The position numbers and the translations under genes are program-made. This document shows, one piece after another, positions 24,801 to 36,990 of a stretch of 64,000 bases of DNA (within the stretch, counting starts at the first letter, position 1; every line of letters begins with the position of its first letter). This stretch comes from Leuctra nigra (taxonomy: Eukaryota; Arthropoda; Insecta; Plecoptera; Leuctridae): NCBI GenBank assembly GCA_934045905.1, contig OW203768.1, positions 4,244,316 through 4,308,315 of the forward strand. Direction: 5' to 3'. Under the pieces are notes generated by a model. The model had not been told where the DNA came from, searched no databases, and saw only the letters and a list, made by a program, of their open reading frames with translations.

Positions 24801-26209
24801 GTTAGTACCAGGTGGGGTACCAGATACTATATAGTTACACAATCGCGGTGCTGATTCTTACCAGGACTATTAGTTAGTACCAGGTGGGGTACCAGATACT
24901 ATATAGTTACACAATCGCGGTGCTGATTCTTACCAGGACTATTAGTTAGTACCAGGTGGGGTACCAGATACTCTATAGTTACACAATCGCGGTGCTGATT
25001 CTTACCAGGACTATTAGTTAGTACCAGGTGGGGTACCAGATACTATAGTTACACAATCGCGGTGCTGATTCTTACCAGGACTATTAGTTAGTACCAGGTG
25101 GGGTACCAGATACTATAGTTACACAATCGCGGTGCTGATTCTTACCAGGACTATTAGTTAGTACCAGGTGGGGTACCAGATACTATATAGTTACACAATC
25201 GCGGTGCTGATTCTTACCAGGACTATTAGTTAGTACCAGGTGGGGTACCAGATACTATATAGTTACACAATCGCGGTGCTGATTCTTACCAGGACTATTA
25301 GTTAGTACCAGGTGGGGTACCAGATACTATAGTTACACGATCGCGGTGCTGATTCTTACCAGGACTATTAGTTAGTACCAGGTGGGGTACCAGATACTCT
25401 ATAGTTACACAATCGCGGTGCTGATTCTTACCAGGACTATTAGTTAGTACCAGGTGGGGTACCAGATACTATATAGTTACACAATCGCGGTGCTGATTCT
25501 TACCAGGACTATTAGTTAGTACCAGGTGGGGTACCAGATACTATAGTTACACGATCGCGGTGCTGATTCTTACCAGGACTATTAGTTAGTACCAGGTGGG
25601 GTACCAGATACTCTATAGTTACACAATCGCGGTGCTGATTCTTACCAGGACTATTAGTTAGTACCAGGTGGGGTACCAGATACTATAGTTACACAATCGC
25701 GGTGCTGATTCTTACCAGGACTATTAGTTAGTACCAGGTGGGGTACCAGATACTATAGTTACACAATCGCGGTGCTGATTCTTACCAGGACTATTAGTTA
25801 GTACCAGGTGGGGTACCAGATACTCTATAGTTACACAATCGCGGTGCTGATTCTTACCAGGACTATTAGTTAGTACCAGGTGAGGTACCAGATACTATAG
25901 TTACACAATCGCGGTGCTGATTCGTACCAGGACTATTAGTTAGTACCAGGTGGGGTACCAGATACTCTATAGTTACACAATCACGGTGCTGATTCTTACC
26001 AGGACTATTAGTTAGTACCAGGTGGGGTACCAGATACTCTATAGTTACACAATCGCGGTGCTGATTCTTACCAGGACTATTAGTTAGTACCAGGTGGGGT
26101 ACCAGATACTATAGTTACACAATCGCGGTGCTGATTCTTACCAGGACTATTAGTTAGTACCAGGTGGGGTACCAGATACTATAGTTACACAATCGCGGTG
26201 CTGATTCTT
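21810..26209 (+). repeat. 70-72-bp satellite array, about 62 units
   Basis: Units follow TACCAGGACTATTAGTTAGT, then CCAGGTGGGGTACCAG and CACAATCGCGGTGCTG. Length varies through a short TA/CT run (CTATAG, CTATATAG, CTCTATAG, CTCTAG). A 492-bp seven-unit block with rare variants (GGGGAACC plus GATTCGTACC) occurs twice, near 22,545 and 23,037, showing local block duplication. Confidence 0.97.
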
Positions 26210-26239
26210 AATGAAATGTAGTGGAATACCGCTATACGA

Positions 26240-26735
26240 ACACTGTTGTGATTAGATAATTTTATTTTTATCTAGATAAAGATAAAGATAACCCGACAAA
26301 AATATATCTAGATAAGATAATAGATACATTTCCAAGAAATCATCTAGATAATGGATCAAGATAAAACATAATTATCTAGATTGTAATAGATAATCTTTTA
26401 CCAAAACAAGTTTTTTCAAAGAAAAATTATAAACCTTTTTTTTTAATTATTTTTGAATCCTTATGTCGGAACCCAAGTTTATAAAAAATGGGGTCGTCAA
26501 AACAAGCCGACTAATGCGACTACACGGAGATGGTTTTTCTTGTTCATATCATATTCTGACATTTGAGGTTCGTGCATGTTCATACACACACATGCAGTTT
26601 GAATTTTATATTTTTTATCTAGATAATTGCCAATAGATAACAATATTTTTATCTAGAAAAAGATGAAGATATCTAGATAAGATAATAGATAAATAATAAT
26701 TATATATAGATAAGTCACAACACTGAATACGATAT
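26240..26735. mobile_element. hAT-like MITE with TATCTAGATA-rich interior
   Basis: The left end CACTGTTGTGATTAGATA and the right end ATAGATAAGTCACAACACTG are inverted and imperfect. The interior has many TATCTAGATAA-type palindromes. A target duplication is only partly visible (ATACGA near both sides), so assignment is tentative. Confidence 0.5.
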
Positions 26736-27105
26736 CCTCAAAACACTTTTAGCCAAGTCAATAATGTCATCATCAAAACCTTAAATCGAAATATTCCCCT
26801 CTAAAATTTCGATTATCTCATTAAAAATCTAGTGGAGCGGTCGCTCCACGCCAGCCAAGTCGTGCAGCGCGCGCACACTCTCATTTAAAAAGGCTGGAGC
26901 AACCCACTTTTACTGTAAGCATCAAAGTGGCATTTTCGGCCTACTGGATCTCAAAATTGGAAAATCTCACATTGTTGCGAAATATCTTAATTTCGAGCTA
27001 TGGCCCACCCCACCACATATACCAAATTTGGGAACAATAGGTTATGCCGTTTGCGAGCTGGAGGACCGTGAAAACCGTGAAATTGTACGGCTTTCTTCAG
27101 ATAAT

Positions 27106-27510
27106 GATATCCCCATAAAAAACACTCCGTGTAAAAATACCAGCCAAGTCTCTTCAACTACAAAAAAATAGAAGAAATCTAAAAATTCAGCACTGAAAAG
27201 TAGTGATATCAAAAAATGGGCCAAGTCAATACTTAATTTTAAAAACCAAAATATACTTGGCGCATCGTGTATATAAATAGTATAGAAGCATATGCCAAAA
27301 ATTAAATGTACCTAAATATATATAATATACCTATAATGCCCTTAAAAACGATGCGCCAAGTATATTTTGGTTTTTAAAATGAAGTTTTGACTTGGCCCAT
27401 TTTTTGATATCACTACTTTTCAGTGCTGAATTTTTAGATTTCTTCTATTTTTTTGTAGTTGAAGAGACTTGGCTGGTATTTTTACACGGAGTGTTTTTTA
27501 TGGGGATATC
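27106..27510. mobile_element. Foldback MITE, copy 2
   Basis: A palindrome from GATATCCCCATAAAAAAC to its complement has the same arm motifs as the copy at 0.75-1.15 kb. It lies inside the larger inverted-repeat element at 26.83-31.14 kb. Confidence 0.85.
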
Positions 27511-27893
27511 ACTAATTTTTTTAGTTTATTTACACAACTTTTAACACATATCGGAGCAACAATGACTAATTCCTTTAAAAAAATAGGCCATTTCCAAATT
27601 AATTACTACGAAAAAATGTGTTTGGTGCTAAATATAAGCTTATTTTGATATTCCATGAAGAATTGCGAAAGCATTGTTCCAATAGGTCCAGCCGTTTTCG
27701 AGATATGGCATCACTTCCGGTTTTCATAATGGCGGCTGAAATTACAGCCACCTAGAATTTATTTCTATAAATGTTATGTATCATTATAAGCCTTCTGAAT
27801 TTGTAGTTATTGTAGTAAGAGGTGATTCAAGTCTGATTCTTCATTTTTATGACGTCATTTCCGGTTTCGGTAATAGTAAATGTATATTTTGAC

Positions 27894-29125
27894 TAGTGAT
27901 GTGAGTCGGTAAATTTACGGTCAGGTAAATTTACCGGTCAGGTAAATTTACCGTAAATTTACCAAATAAATTTTACCATGGTAAAATTTTCAAAATTATC
28001 ATCATTATATTCTATGGAATCAGCCAAGTGCATAGGTCAAAAAAACAGTGAAATTAACACTTTAAATGAGAAGTGGAGGGATCTAGTGAATATCATTAAA
28101 ATGTTGCATTATACAATGTACCTATTGCACACATTCTCCGATGTGAAACCAAGGACATAGTAGGGAAATACTTTCAGGGATATCAAGCAGACCTCACAGT
28201 AAAGTGAAATGTAGTCCATGTTGATTTGTAGGTGTTCATAGGTACATAATAAGTTTTATGAATTTGAAATTGTTATTTTTTTTAATTACCTATACCAAAG
28301 TGAAATGTTGACCAATGTCGATTTTGTAGGTAGAAATATGCAGAAAATGTTCATTTTTTTTCATGAATACTAACTTAATTTTATCTATTATTTTATTTCA
28401 TTTTCTGTAGGTAGAGTACTTGTTAAATTGTACTTGATTTCCCTAGAAGTGTTTCTTCATATATTTTCTTTGGTTTCATAGCAGAGAAGTGTGCAAATAT
28501 TCAAAGTATAAACAAAAATGCAAAAAATTTTATGATTTGTTTTAAATGAAGGTATTATTTAAATTGCAACTTGGAAATGACTGTAAGAGACCTGGGGAAG
28601 ATAAGGGGAAGCAAATGGTTCTTCAAGGTGTATTGTTGGATATGTCTACACCCATATAATTTATGTGGAAACAAAACTTGCAGATAATATTATAGCTTAT
28701 GACTTGAGGTAGGTACATTGTACATCTTCAAAACGTTAAATTCGATAAATAAATATTGTTAATTATAATAATAAATAACGTTTTGAGAGTGTAACAGGGG
28801 CAGTAACGTTCTCCATTATAGCATTATTTAATTTATTGAGCTTTAATTATGTGCAAGTATTAAATTTTATTAAATTTTAGAGTGTGAAGACCAAACGATG
28901 CAAAAAGAAATCACTTGGAAGAACCACGGCATCCCCTTCATTTCCTGATCACTTAATACACATTTGGCACCCCCAAAACACTTTTAAAACAATTATTTCA
29001 AGAGCCAATAGCACGATTCCTGAATTAGATAAAAATAAAAAAATTTACCGCCTGACGGTAAATTTACGGTAAATTTACCGGTAAATTTACCGAGAAAAAA
29101 ATTTACGGTAAAATCCACATCACTA
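27894..29125. mobile_element. Non-autonomous hAT element with 8-bp target duplication
   Basis: The element runs from TAGTGATGTG to CACATCACTA and is flanked by exact ATTTTGAC duplications at 27,886-27,893 and 29,126-29,133, the hAT signature. Both subterminal regions hold clusters of GGTAAATTTACC-type palindromes. Internal frames of about 60 residues are not recognisable as transposase. Confidence 0.88.
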
Positions 29126-29528
29126 ATTTTGACTATTGATATTCCATAAAGATGACCGCTTGAATCATTTGGCGATAGTTTTATTCCGATCGGTGTAGTC
29201 GTTTTCGAGATATGACGTCACTTCCGGTTTCAAAATGGCGCCTTCCGGTTGGTTTTATAAAAAGGCACCTCAGACGCCAAAAGTGCACATGTGGTAAAAA
29301 TGTCAAGTCGATCGGTTAAGCCGTTTAGGCTGTGGCGGTGACAGCGGTGTTTCGTGATATCATCATCATCATCATCAGATGGAGATAGGTTTTAAAAGGG
29401 GTGTAATTTCACTGTTTTCACGGCCCTCTAGCCCACAAATGGCATTACCTATTGTTCCCAAATTTAGTATATGTTGTCAGGTGGGCCATAGCTCGAAATT
29501 AAGTTATTTTGCAACAATGTGAGATTTT

Positions 29529-30977
29529 AACATTAGTTTCAGAGCCATTTATTGATTTGTTAATAGAATCAGCGGTATATGCTCTGTACATTTTTATTGG
29601 CAACGTTTCGCCGACGAGGCAGTCGGCTTCTTCAGGCAGGACTTGACTACTTGACAAGGGTGCTAACAAAGAAAGAAATATAAAATGTTTCCACAAAATT
29701 ACTACATTCCTATTGGAACCTATTGGACCGCACCGCTTCGACCTCGCTGCTGGCTGAGGTATGTGGACGACACGTTTGTGGTGTGGCAGCACGGCGCCGA
29801 CAAGCTACCCGCATTTCTGCAGCACCTCAATAGCGTGCATGACAACATCCGCTTCACGATGGAGCTCGAGTCTGATGGGAAGCTGCCGTTCTTGGACTGC
29901 CTGGTGATGAAGAACGAAGATGGTAGCCTGGGTCACGCTGTGTACCGTAAGCCGACGCACACTGACCGCTACCTCCACGCGACGTCGCACCATCACCCGG
30001 CCCAGCTTAGGTCGGTAGCCTCCTCACTCGCCACTCGCTCCAGACGGATTGCCGACGCCGACCACATCATGGAAGAAGCCCGCACTCTCCAGAATGCTCT
30101 CTTATGCAACGGGTATTCTAAGCGGGACTTCCTCAAGGCGTGGAACAGACCACCGCGGAACCCTGACATCGCCAAGCCACTCGTCGACACGCAAAGACTC
30201 GCCTTCTTGCCATACGTGAGGGGAACCACGGACCGCATCTCCAAGCTGCTGGCGACCGCAAACATCAAGACCATCTTCTCCACCGACCGTAAGATCAGCG
30301 AGATGCTGCGGAGCTGCAAGGACAAGATCGCGCTTGAGGAGTTGGGCGTCTACGAGGTTCCATGCAATGACTGCCATAGAACCTATGTGGGACAGACGGG
30401 CCGCCACATCTCCACCAGACTCGGCGAGCACAGGGCGGCGGTCCGTCTCCAGGAGCCCAACTCCTCCCTCGCCCAGCACGCGGAAGCCGAGGGACATACC
30501 ATTAACTTCGACGGAATGAAGTCCCTCGCCGTGGTCCCCCCTAAAAGCTGGCGGACCATCAGGGAGGCGATCGAGATAGAACGCCGCCCGCATAACATGA
30601 ACAAGCGGGATGACTCTATACGCCTGCCGCACGCGTGGAAGCCGGTGATGGCTATAATCACCGTGGCGCCGACAGAGCCACCTAATAGAGGTAACGTTCC
30701 CGACGCCAAGTCACCGCCACTGGGACCTCACACAAGAAGCCGAGCCAAGGCACTTCGAGATACTGCAGTTCAACTTGGCTAGAAGTCCAGATGGCGTAGA
30801 GAAAACATCAGACAAAATAGCCTGTTGTAGTAATTTTGTGGAAACATTTTATATTTCTTTCTTTGTTAGCACCCTTGTCAAGTAGTCAAGTCCTGCCTGA
30901 AGAAGCCGACTGCCTCGTCGGCGAAACGTTGCCAATAAAAATGTACAGAGCATATACCGCTGATTCTATTAACATAT
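29529..30977 (+). mobile_element. Penelope-like element, 5'-truncated, with inverted terminal repeats
   Basis: The insertion is flanked by 14-bp duplications CAATGTGAGATTTT at 29,515-29,528 and 30,978-30,991. The left 29,560-29,705 and right 30,826-30,972 are inverted copies of each other (for example GCCGACGAGGCAGTCGGCTT and its complement). Between them is one RT/GIY-YIG frame. Terminal repeats and 5' truncation are known for Penelope-like elements. Confidence 0.9.
29685..30782 (+). pseudogene. Penelope-like RT C-terminus plus GIY-YIG endonuclease
   Basis: The frame of 365 codons is uninterrupted but lacks the N-terminal RT blocks. Residues 1 to about 7 derive from the terminal repeat, then RPRCWLRYVDDTFVVW supplies the RT active-site YVDD. 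The next section has the LPFLDCLV and YRKPTHTDRYLH motifs typical of Penelope-like RTs. The C-terminal domain has GVYEVPC..YVGQTGR..TRLGEH, the GIY-YIG endonuclease fold used for target cleavage. The base composition is clearly GC-richer than the surrounding DNA, suggesting a young insertion. It cannot be autonomous without its N-terminus. Confidence 0.92.
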
Positions 30978-31771
30978 CAATGTGAGATTTTTCAATTTTG
31001 AGATCCAGTAGGCCGAAAATGCCATGTTGTTGCTTACAGTAAAAGTAGTTGGTCTGCTCCTCAGTTTATATAGGCATTTACGGTATGTTGAGTGAGTGTG
31101 AGGGTACAGTACGACTTGGCTGGGTGGAGCGACCGCTCCACTAGATTCATCTTCCAATAAATTCCGCGGTCTCCGCCACAGCCTAAACGGCTGGTTTGAT
31201 TGACCCGAAATTTTCACCACATATACAGCTCGTCTGCCTGATGATACCTTGCCCTTATGAATTTTTGTGCCGCCATTTTGAAACCGGAAAAGACGTCATA
31301 TCTCAAAAACGGTTTAACCGATCGGAACGAAATTTGCGCCAATCGATTCAGACGGTCCTCTATATGAAATAACAATAGTGAAATTAAAGTTTTCTAATTA
31401 CTGAAACCGGAAATGACGCCATAGGTTAGCGAAATCTGCCTAAATTCACTTCCCCTTTATATAAAAACCAACTACATATTCAGAAGGCTTATAATGAAAT
31501 ATTAGTATTTATATACATATTAATACAATGTGTAAGAGCTTACAGCCGCCATTTTGAAAACCGGAAGTGATGCCCTATCTCGAAAACGGCTGGACCTATT
31601 GGAACGATGCTTTCGCAATTCTTCATGGCATATTACTTTAAGTTTATATTAAGCTCCAAACAATATTTTTCTTAGTAACTAATTCGGAAATGGCGTATTT
31701 ATTTAAAGGAATTAGTCATTGTTGCCCCAATAAGTTTTACAAGTTGTGGGAATAAACTAAAAAAAAAGTGA

Positions 31772-31987
31772 TATCCCCATAAAAAAACACTCCGTGTAAA
31801 AAAAACAGTCAAGTCTCTTCAACTAAAAGAAAATTATGAAATCTAAAAATTCTGCACTGAAACGTAGTGATATCAAAAAATGAGCCAAGTCAAAACTTTA
31901 TTTGAAAATTAAAAAATACTTGGCGCATCGTTTTTTTAGGGCATTGTAGGTATACTATAAGTATATGTATTTATATCTAGCCTATAC
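31772..31987 (+). mobile_element. Foldback MITE, copy 3 (left arm only)
   Basis: From ATATCCCCATAAAAAAAC the sequence follows the left arm of the family through ACTTGGCGCATCG and the centre, then similarity ends. The right arm is missing. Confidence 0.8.
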
Positions 31988-31999
31988 TTCTAAGGTATT

Positions 32000-32810
32000 T
32001 ATATCGTTTATAGGTTCGATTGAAACTTTATGATTGAACGGTTCCTTGTTAATTTTCAAAAATCACAGGATCTCGTCCAAAAATATACCTGGGACCACTC
32101 ATATGATATAAGTGTGTGAACACAATATTAGATCGATCTGTTGAACGGTCATATCAGTTTCATATATGTTTGAAAGTTTCTGCTCTGACTACCTTGGACT
32201 GAAGATTCGAAGATGCCGTGAAATATGAAATTCGAGAAATTTGACAGCCAAACGCAAAATGTCCCTAAACTGTCAATAACTTTTGGATTTAAACACAGAT
32301 TAGTCTGAGAATTGTTAAAAGTAGAGATAATGTTGGTCCCAATTACCATGCAAGGTTTTAAGTTGATCGGTCAAACGGTTCTAGTTTAAATTTCATTAAT
32401 CAAATGAAATATTTTTTTACATTTTAACCAATGGGAGGATTTGTCTGAAAATTTGCGAAATAAGAGGCAATGTTGGTCCTAATGACCATGCAAAATATAG
32501 GGTTGATCACATTTATCGAAGGCCGTTTTAATTTTTCAGCCAATCAGGAGATATTTATTTAAATTTTAACCAATGAATGGATTTCAAAAAAATTAGGGTC
32601 TGCAAACAGAGAAGGTTGGTTTTACATGTGTTCAAAATTTCAGATCGATCGCTGAAACGGTGCGACCTGTGTATCGGCTATTAGCAGCCAAAAACAAAAA
32701 CAAAAACAAAAACAAAAAAACAAAAACAAAAAAAAGGTCCATGCCGAAAGAGCCAAAAGGAGACGCTCGCTTCGCTCGCTCAATAATATAGGTGGGTAAC
32801 TTATAAGTTA
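32000..32810 (+). repeat. Dispersed repeat, copy 2, with CAAAAA microsatellite
   Basis: This is a longer copy of the repeat at 21.24-21.67 kb. A (CAAAAA)n run lies at about 32,690-32,740 and the right end has CGCTCGCTTCGCTCGCTC. Confidence 0.75.
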
Positions 32811-33377
32811 CATAACTGGTTAACCTCATTCAGGTTACTTCTTTGATCATTTATTTCATATTGCCTTGCATAAATGTAAGTTTTTATAAAAATTCTGCGG
32901 AGAATTTCTCCACTGACAACACTACATGGCATATAACATCAATTGTGACATTGACTGAACGGCGGATCAATCTAATAAAAGATGTCAACGAAGCCTCGTG
33001 TTTCCTAGATGACATAGGAGAGGAAAGTGATGACGTAATGATCCTTTAAATAGAATACAAAAATATAGAAAAAAAACATCACAGCATTTTGCTATCAATG
33101 TATTTATTTTACACAAACTTATATTTAACCAAATCAGACACGAACTTCTATTTGTATCATGTACACAAACAAAAAGCTGACATTTAGTACAAAACAAAAT
33201 CTTGACGTGTAAGACAAATGGGAACAAATTAATTTAGAATGATGAAAACAGCTCTAGTATTGATGAAATTATATAAACGACATAATATAAGTAAATTAAT
33301 AATATTTCAAAGCATTCAATACGAAACTTGGCATCTTGATTGTCTGAAATCATATCTCTATTTCAAACATTACAGAT

Positions 33378-34042
33378 TCATTTCCCACAAACTTTAACAT
33401 GACGCGTAAGGCTGCTCAGGAAATTCATCTCCTTCTTACATTTTCCACATCGCAGAACTTTACCACACTCATGATTAACATGAGTTGTTAGGTTCCTCAT
33501 GTTTGTGAACTCCTTTTTACATTGCCCACATCGCAGAACTTTACCACACTCATGTTTAACATGAGTAGTTAGTGTCGTCATGTTCTTGAACTCCTTCTTA
33601 CATTGCCCACATCGCAGAACTTTACCACACTCATGTTTAACATGACGAGTTAAGTCAGCCATGTATTTGAACTCCTTTTTACATTGCCCACATCGAAGAA
33701 CCTTACCACATTCATGTTTAACATGAGTAGTGAGGTTCGTCATCTGTTTGAACTCCTTCTTACATTGCCCACATCGCAGAACTTTACCGCACTCATGTTT
33801 AACATGATAGTTCATAGCCTTCTTCGTGATATAAAACTTCTTGCAGTTAGAACATTGTAATGGTTTGATCGAGTCAGTCACAACCGCAGGCTCTCGACAG
33901 CAAACGTTTGTAACATGTTCTCGAAGTTCGCTGTGATCTCTGAATTCAGTTGAGCACTCAGCACATTGGAAGACAACATGTGCAATATCTTCAACAGCAG
34001 CAGAAGTTGTGGCGACGGGAGGAAACTCGTCTTGCTTCGACA
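33378..34042 (-). CDS. lola: lola-type terminal exon 5, seven CCHC zinc fingers
   Basis: This 665-nt exon follows an acceptor ending TTTCAG, with two bases (TG) completing a codon before SKQDEFPPVATTSAAVED. Seven C-x2-C-x12-H-x4-C fingers follow; fingers 3-6 recur every 27 residues (81 nt) with the near-constant linker HECGKVLRCGQCKKEF. It ends VKVCGK and a stop. It matches the four-finger exon at 37.0 kb at both ends but has three more internal fingers, as expected from unequal exchange within the 81-nt repeat. An AATAAA on this strand lies at 33,103-33,108. Confidence 0.76.
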
Positions 34043-34174
34043 CTGAAACATAATAATAAGTCAATTAGTGTTGTGAGCCAAAATATAGAAAGCATATGAC
34101 AGCTACAACATTATTTTTGGATCAGGCACACCATTCAAAATCACAAGTCACCTAAGGATATGAACGTCGTAATA

Positions 34175-34464
34175 GACCATTTTAAATATTATCTCGGTGG
34201 CTCTGCTTTCTAAGAAAAATCATATGCAGTATTATTTCCAGACACCTTAGTCCCTGTTTTACCTATTGTTGAAACAGGGACTAAGGTGTCTGGAAATCAA
34301 ACTGCATATGATTTTTCATATGCAAAATCATATGCAGTATTATTTCCAGACACCTTAGTCCCTGTTTTACCTATTGTTGAAACAGGGACTAAGGTGTCTG
34401 TAAATCAAACTGCATATGATTTTTCTTAGAAAGCAGAGCCACCGAGATAATATTTAAAATGGTC
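34175..34464. repeat. Compound palindrome with two tandem hairpins
   Basis: Outer arms of about 50 bp (GACCATTTTAAATATTATCT and complement) enclose two near-identical hairpins. Each has the stem CCAGACACCTTAGTCCCTGT and loop TACCTATTG. The junction is also self-complementary. It lies between the duplicated zinc-finger exons. Confidence 0.92.
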
Positions 34465-34565
34465 TATATACTAATATAATAATAAGGACTATGGGTTCAT
34501 GCGATGGTAACGTCATACAGCAAGACAGTTCAAGTGTTATTTTAGTGGTCAGTTTTAACCCGCGT

Positions 34566-34770
34566 GTAGTCACCTGGGGACTGTCAGACCCAAACCTTGC
34601 CATTTCTCCTGTTTCTTTAAGGATAGCTGCACTAGGTTTTTTCCTTCTCAGTACCTTCAAGTTAGACACTGAACTCACTGACAGACCATGTTGCACATTT
34701 TAAAAATAGTCATGTGACGAATAGCAGTGTTTCAAAGTTTTGGTGGGCCTGTCAGACCCCAGGTGACTAC
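34566..34770. mobile_element. 205-bp MITE
   Basis: The ends GTAGTCACCTGGGG and CCCCAGGTGACTAC are inverted repeats extending to about 26 bp. Superfamily and target duplication are not determined. Confidence 0.6.
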
Positions 34771-36556
34771 TTCCGTCAGTATTTTTATACAATTATTTAA
34801 AAAAAAATGTTTATGTTAATTTATACTTCTAATACATTTTAATTACCTAGTAACAACATTAATGTTTTGATAAATACATAACGCATTATTAATTTTAAGT
34901 TTTGGCGACGACTTGAACGGATTTTTTAAGAATGTGCTTCTTGGGAATAAAATGTTTCCCTATGCTAAATGCATTGGAAAATACGCATAATTCAATGCCT
35001 GTGGAAACATTCATTTTACTTATTTATTGCATATTTTTTCCCATTATATGATCTATGTATTAATAGGGTATACTAATAAAAATATAATATTATGCTTAAA
35101 TTACTCGATTTAAATATATTTATTTAAAATAATAGCAAGGATCATCTGAAATTTCGTACTTTTCCCGTTTTTCATTAAAATCAATAAAAAAATATAAAGC
35201 AACATTAATATGGCAATATTTGGGGTCAGGTATTAATGGTTGATTAAATATTTTTTATTTATTATTTGAATGAATATATTTCTTAATACAAGTATCTAAT
35301 ATACTTGGTTAGGTACCCTTTAACATAATACATAAAAGTTTCTCGTTTTTTCGTGAACTGGCATTTATAATATATACATTTGAAAAGTTTGTTTACTTTT
35401 TTAAGATGGCGGCTCATACAAAATATTTAATTTTACTTTCTTGCTATTATATAATAACAACATTTTAGTTGGATATGTGTAGTAAAATAGTGCTATACTA
35501 GGAAAACGCTCTGTGTAACGCGTTGATGAGCGAGCACCGACAAGCACCGACGCTGAGTTTGCTCAGCGAGCAAACCTCACTGAAAATGAAATTATTTCAT
35601 TAATTGGCAAAAACCGTAAAAAGTGGCTCTCAACCAAGCTAAAAACTTACATATAATTTTTTTACAGCCCTAATGTAATACATCAAGGTATAATTCGCTA
35701 TTATACATTATTATATTCCACATTAAAAAATAAAAATGCATAATGAAGACTTAGTGGCAATATACATGTGAAAAACCTGTGCCCGTTTATAGGCAGCGTG
35801 TTTAGACAACAGATGGCACTGTAAAAAGTACAGACAGAGCCACCTAATCTGTGGGAAGGAAGCTTACCTTTTGGCAAGGCGTCCAAGTCGCTGCAGTTAT
35901 ATGTTATGTTGCTGCACATATTACGCATTATCAATTCTTAAAATTTACACATGTTTATCTAATGTTTATTCGCCTACAAAATATTAATAATAAAGTGTTC
36001 ACAATTTCACTGAATCTGATCACAATATTAATTTGCGCGACTTAGTTTGATTCCGAAATATTTTGAGTACATTTGTTGACATCTGATCGGTTGCTAGGTC
36101 ACGGCCAATGAGAAATAAAACAGTTGACGATCTTCCCACAAAAGTTGCTAATTTCTCTCACTCGTGGCGAACTCTCGGTGCCTTTACTGCTCCATTAATG
36201 GAACGGCTGTTATCTCGAAAATGGTGTCATAGAAAAAAATGAAAAAAATATACGCATTGTTTTTGGGGTCAAAGTAGCTTAATATATATCAATTTCATAA
36301 AAATTGGAAGAAAAAAATATGCTTGGGAACAAATGGATTAAAAATAAATAGACGCTCAAAATACCTTCAAAATGTACCTGGGAGCCAATAGTAAGTGGGG
36401 TCAGTCAGAACCCACGTGCCCACTCGCATTACATGAATCGAGAATTTTAAATTGATAGAATAGCTGCCCTGGGATGACGAGAGGATGATGTGATGAAAAT
36501 GATATAATCTAAAACATTACAAACAAATAATCACTGCGATTACTGTTAAGAAAGCA
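34771..36556. other. Intronic or intergenic sequence between zinc-finger exons
   Basis: This stretch is AT-rich with no supported exon. A short hairpin (GTTTGCTCAGCGAGCAAAC) is at about 35,558-35,576. Confidence 0.5.
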
Positions 36557-36990
36557 TTTATTTAACTCATTTTTTACATATTCAGATAAATGGTTCCTTT
36601 ATAGAACATGCACACACTGAATTGGGAGTTGGGACACATTGTACAGAAGTAAAGCTCTAGATTTAGAACAATTAGAACGAATTAATTAAGAATTATGAAA
36701 ACAAAACCAAGTCATTTGTCATTAACAAAACCTTACATCAAAACATTCCCCTCTATAAAATTTAGATTATCTTTAACATAAAAATATAGGTATACTTGAT
36801 TATTGTAAGTATAACAATAGTAGTAATTGTGCGTTGTGCCAGATGGTTTGACATAGACATCAGTGACTTTAATTGGACAGCGGATCGATCTAATGGAAGA
36901 TCGACGCTGGCAGAATGTCAACGATGCATTCAAGACGAAACTTGGCATCTTGATTGCATGAAATCACATCTCTAATTCAAACACACACAT

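Larger units (their letters stand above)
26826..31147. mobile_element. Large inverted-repeat element with nested insertions
   Basis: Both ends carry ATCTAGTGGAGCGGTCGCTC facing inwards, followed by CAGCCAAGTCGT. Inverted similarity continues for about 250 bp: left 26,826-27,085; right from 31,147 back to about 29,385, broken by the Penelope insertion. Inside are the foldback MITE (27,106-27,510), CCGGAAGT-type arm units and a hAT element. The terminal GTGGAGCGGTCGCTCCAC is itself nearly palindromic. No transposase was recognised. Confidence 0.7.

Noticed and set aside
21810..26209. CRISPR-like regular repeat array
   Set aside because: The repeats are directly contiguous with no unique spacers, and the sequence is eukaryotic. 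It is a satellite.
30334..30519. GIY-YIG domain as a homing endonuclease or repair nuclease gene
   Set aside because: It is fused downstream of an RT YVDD segment and bordered by inverted repeats and target duplications, so it is part of a Penelope-like element.
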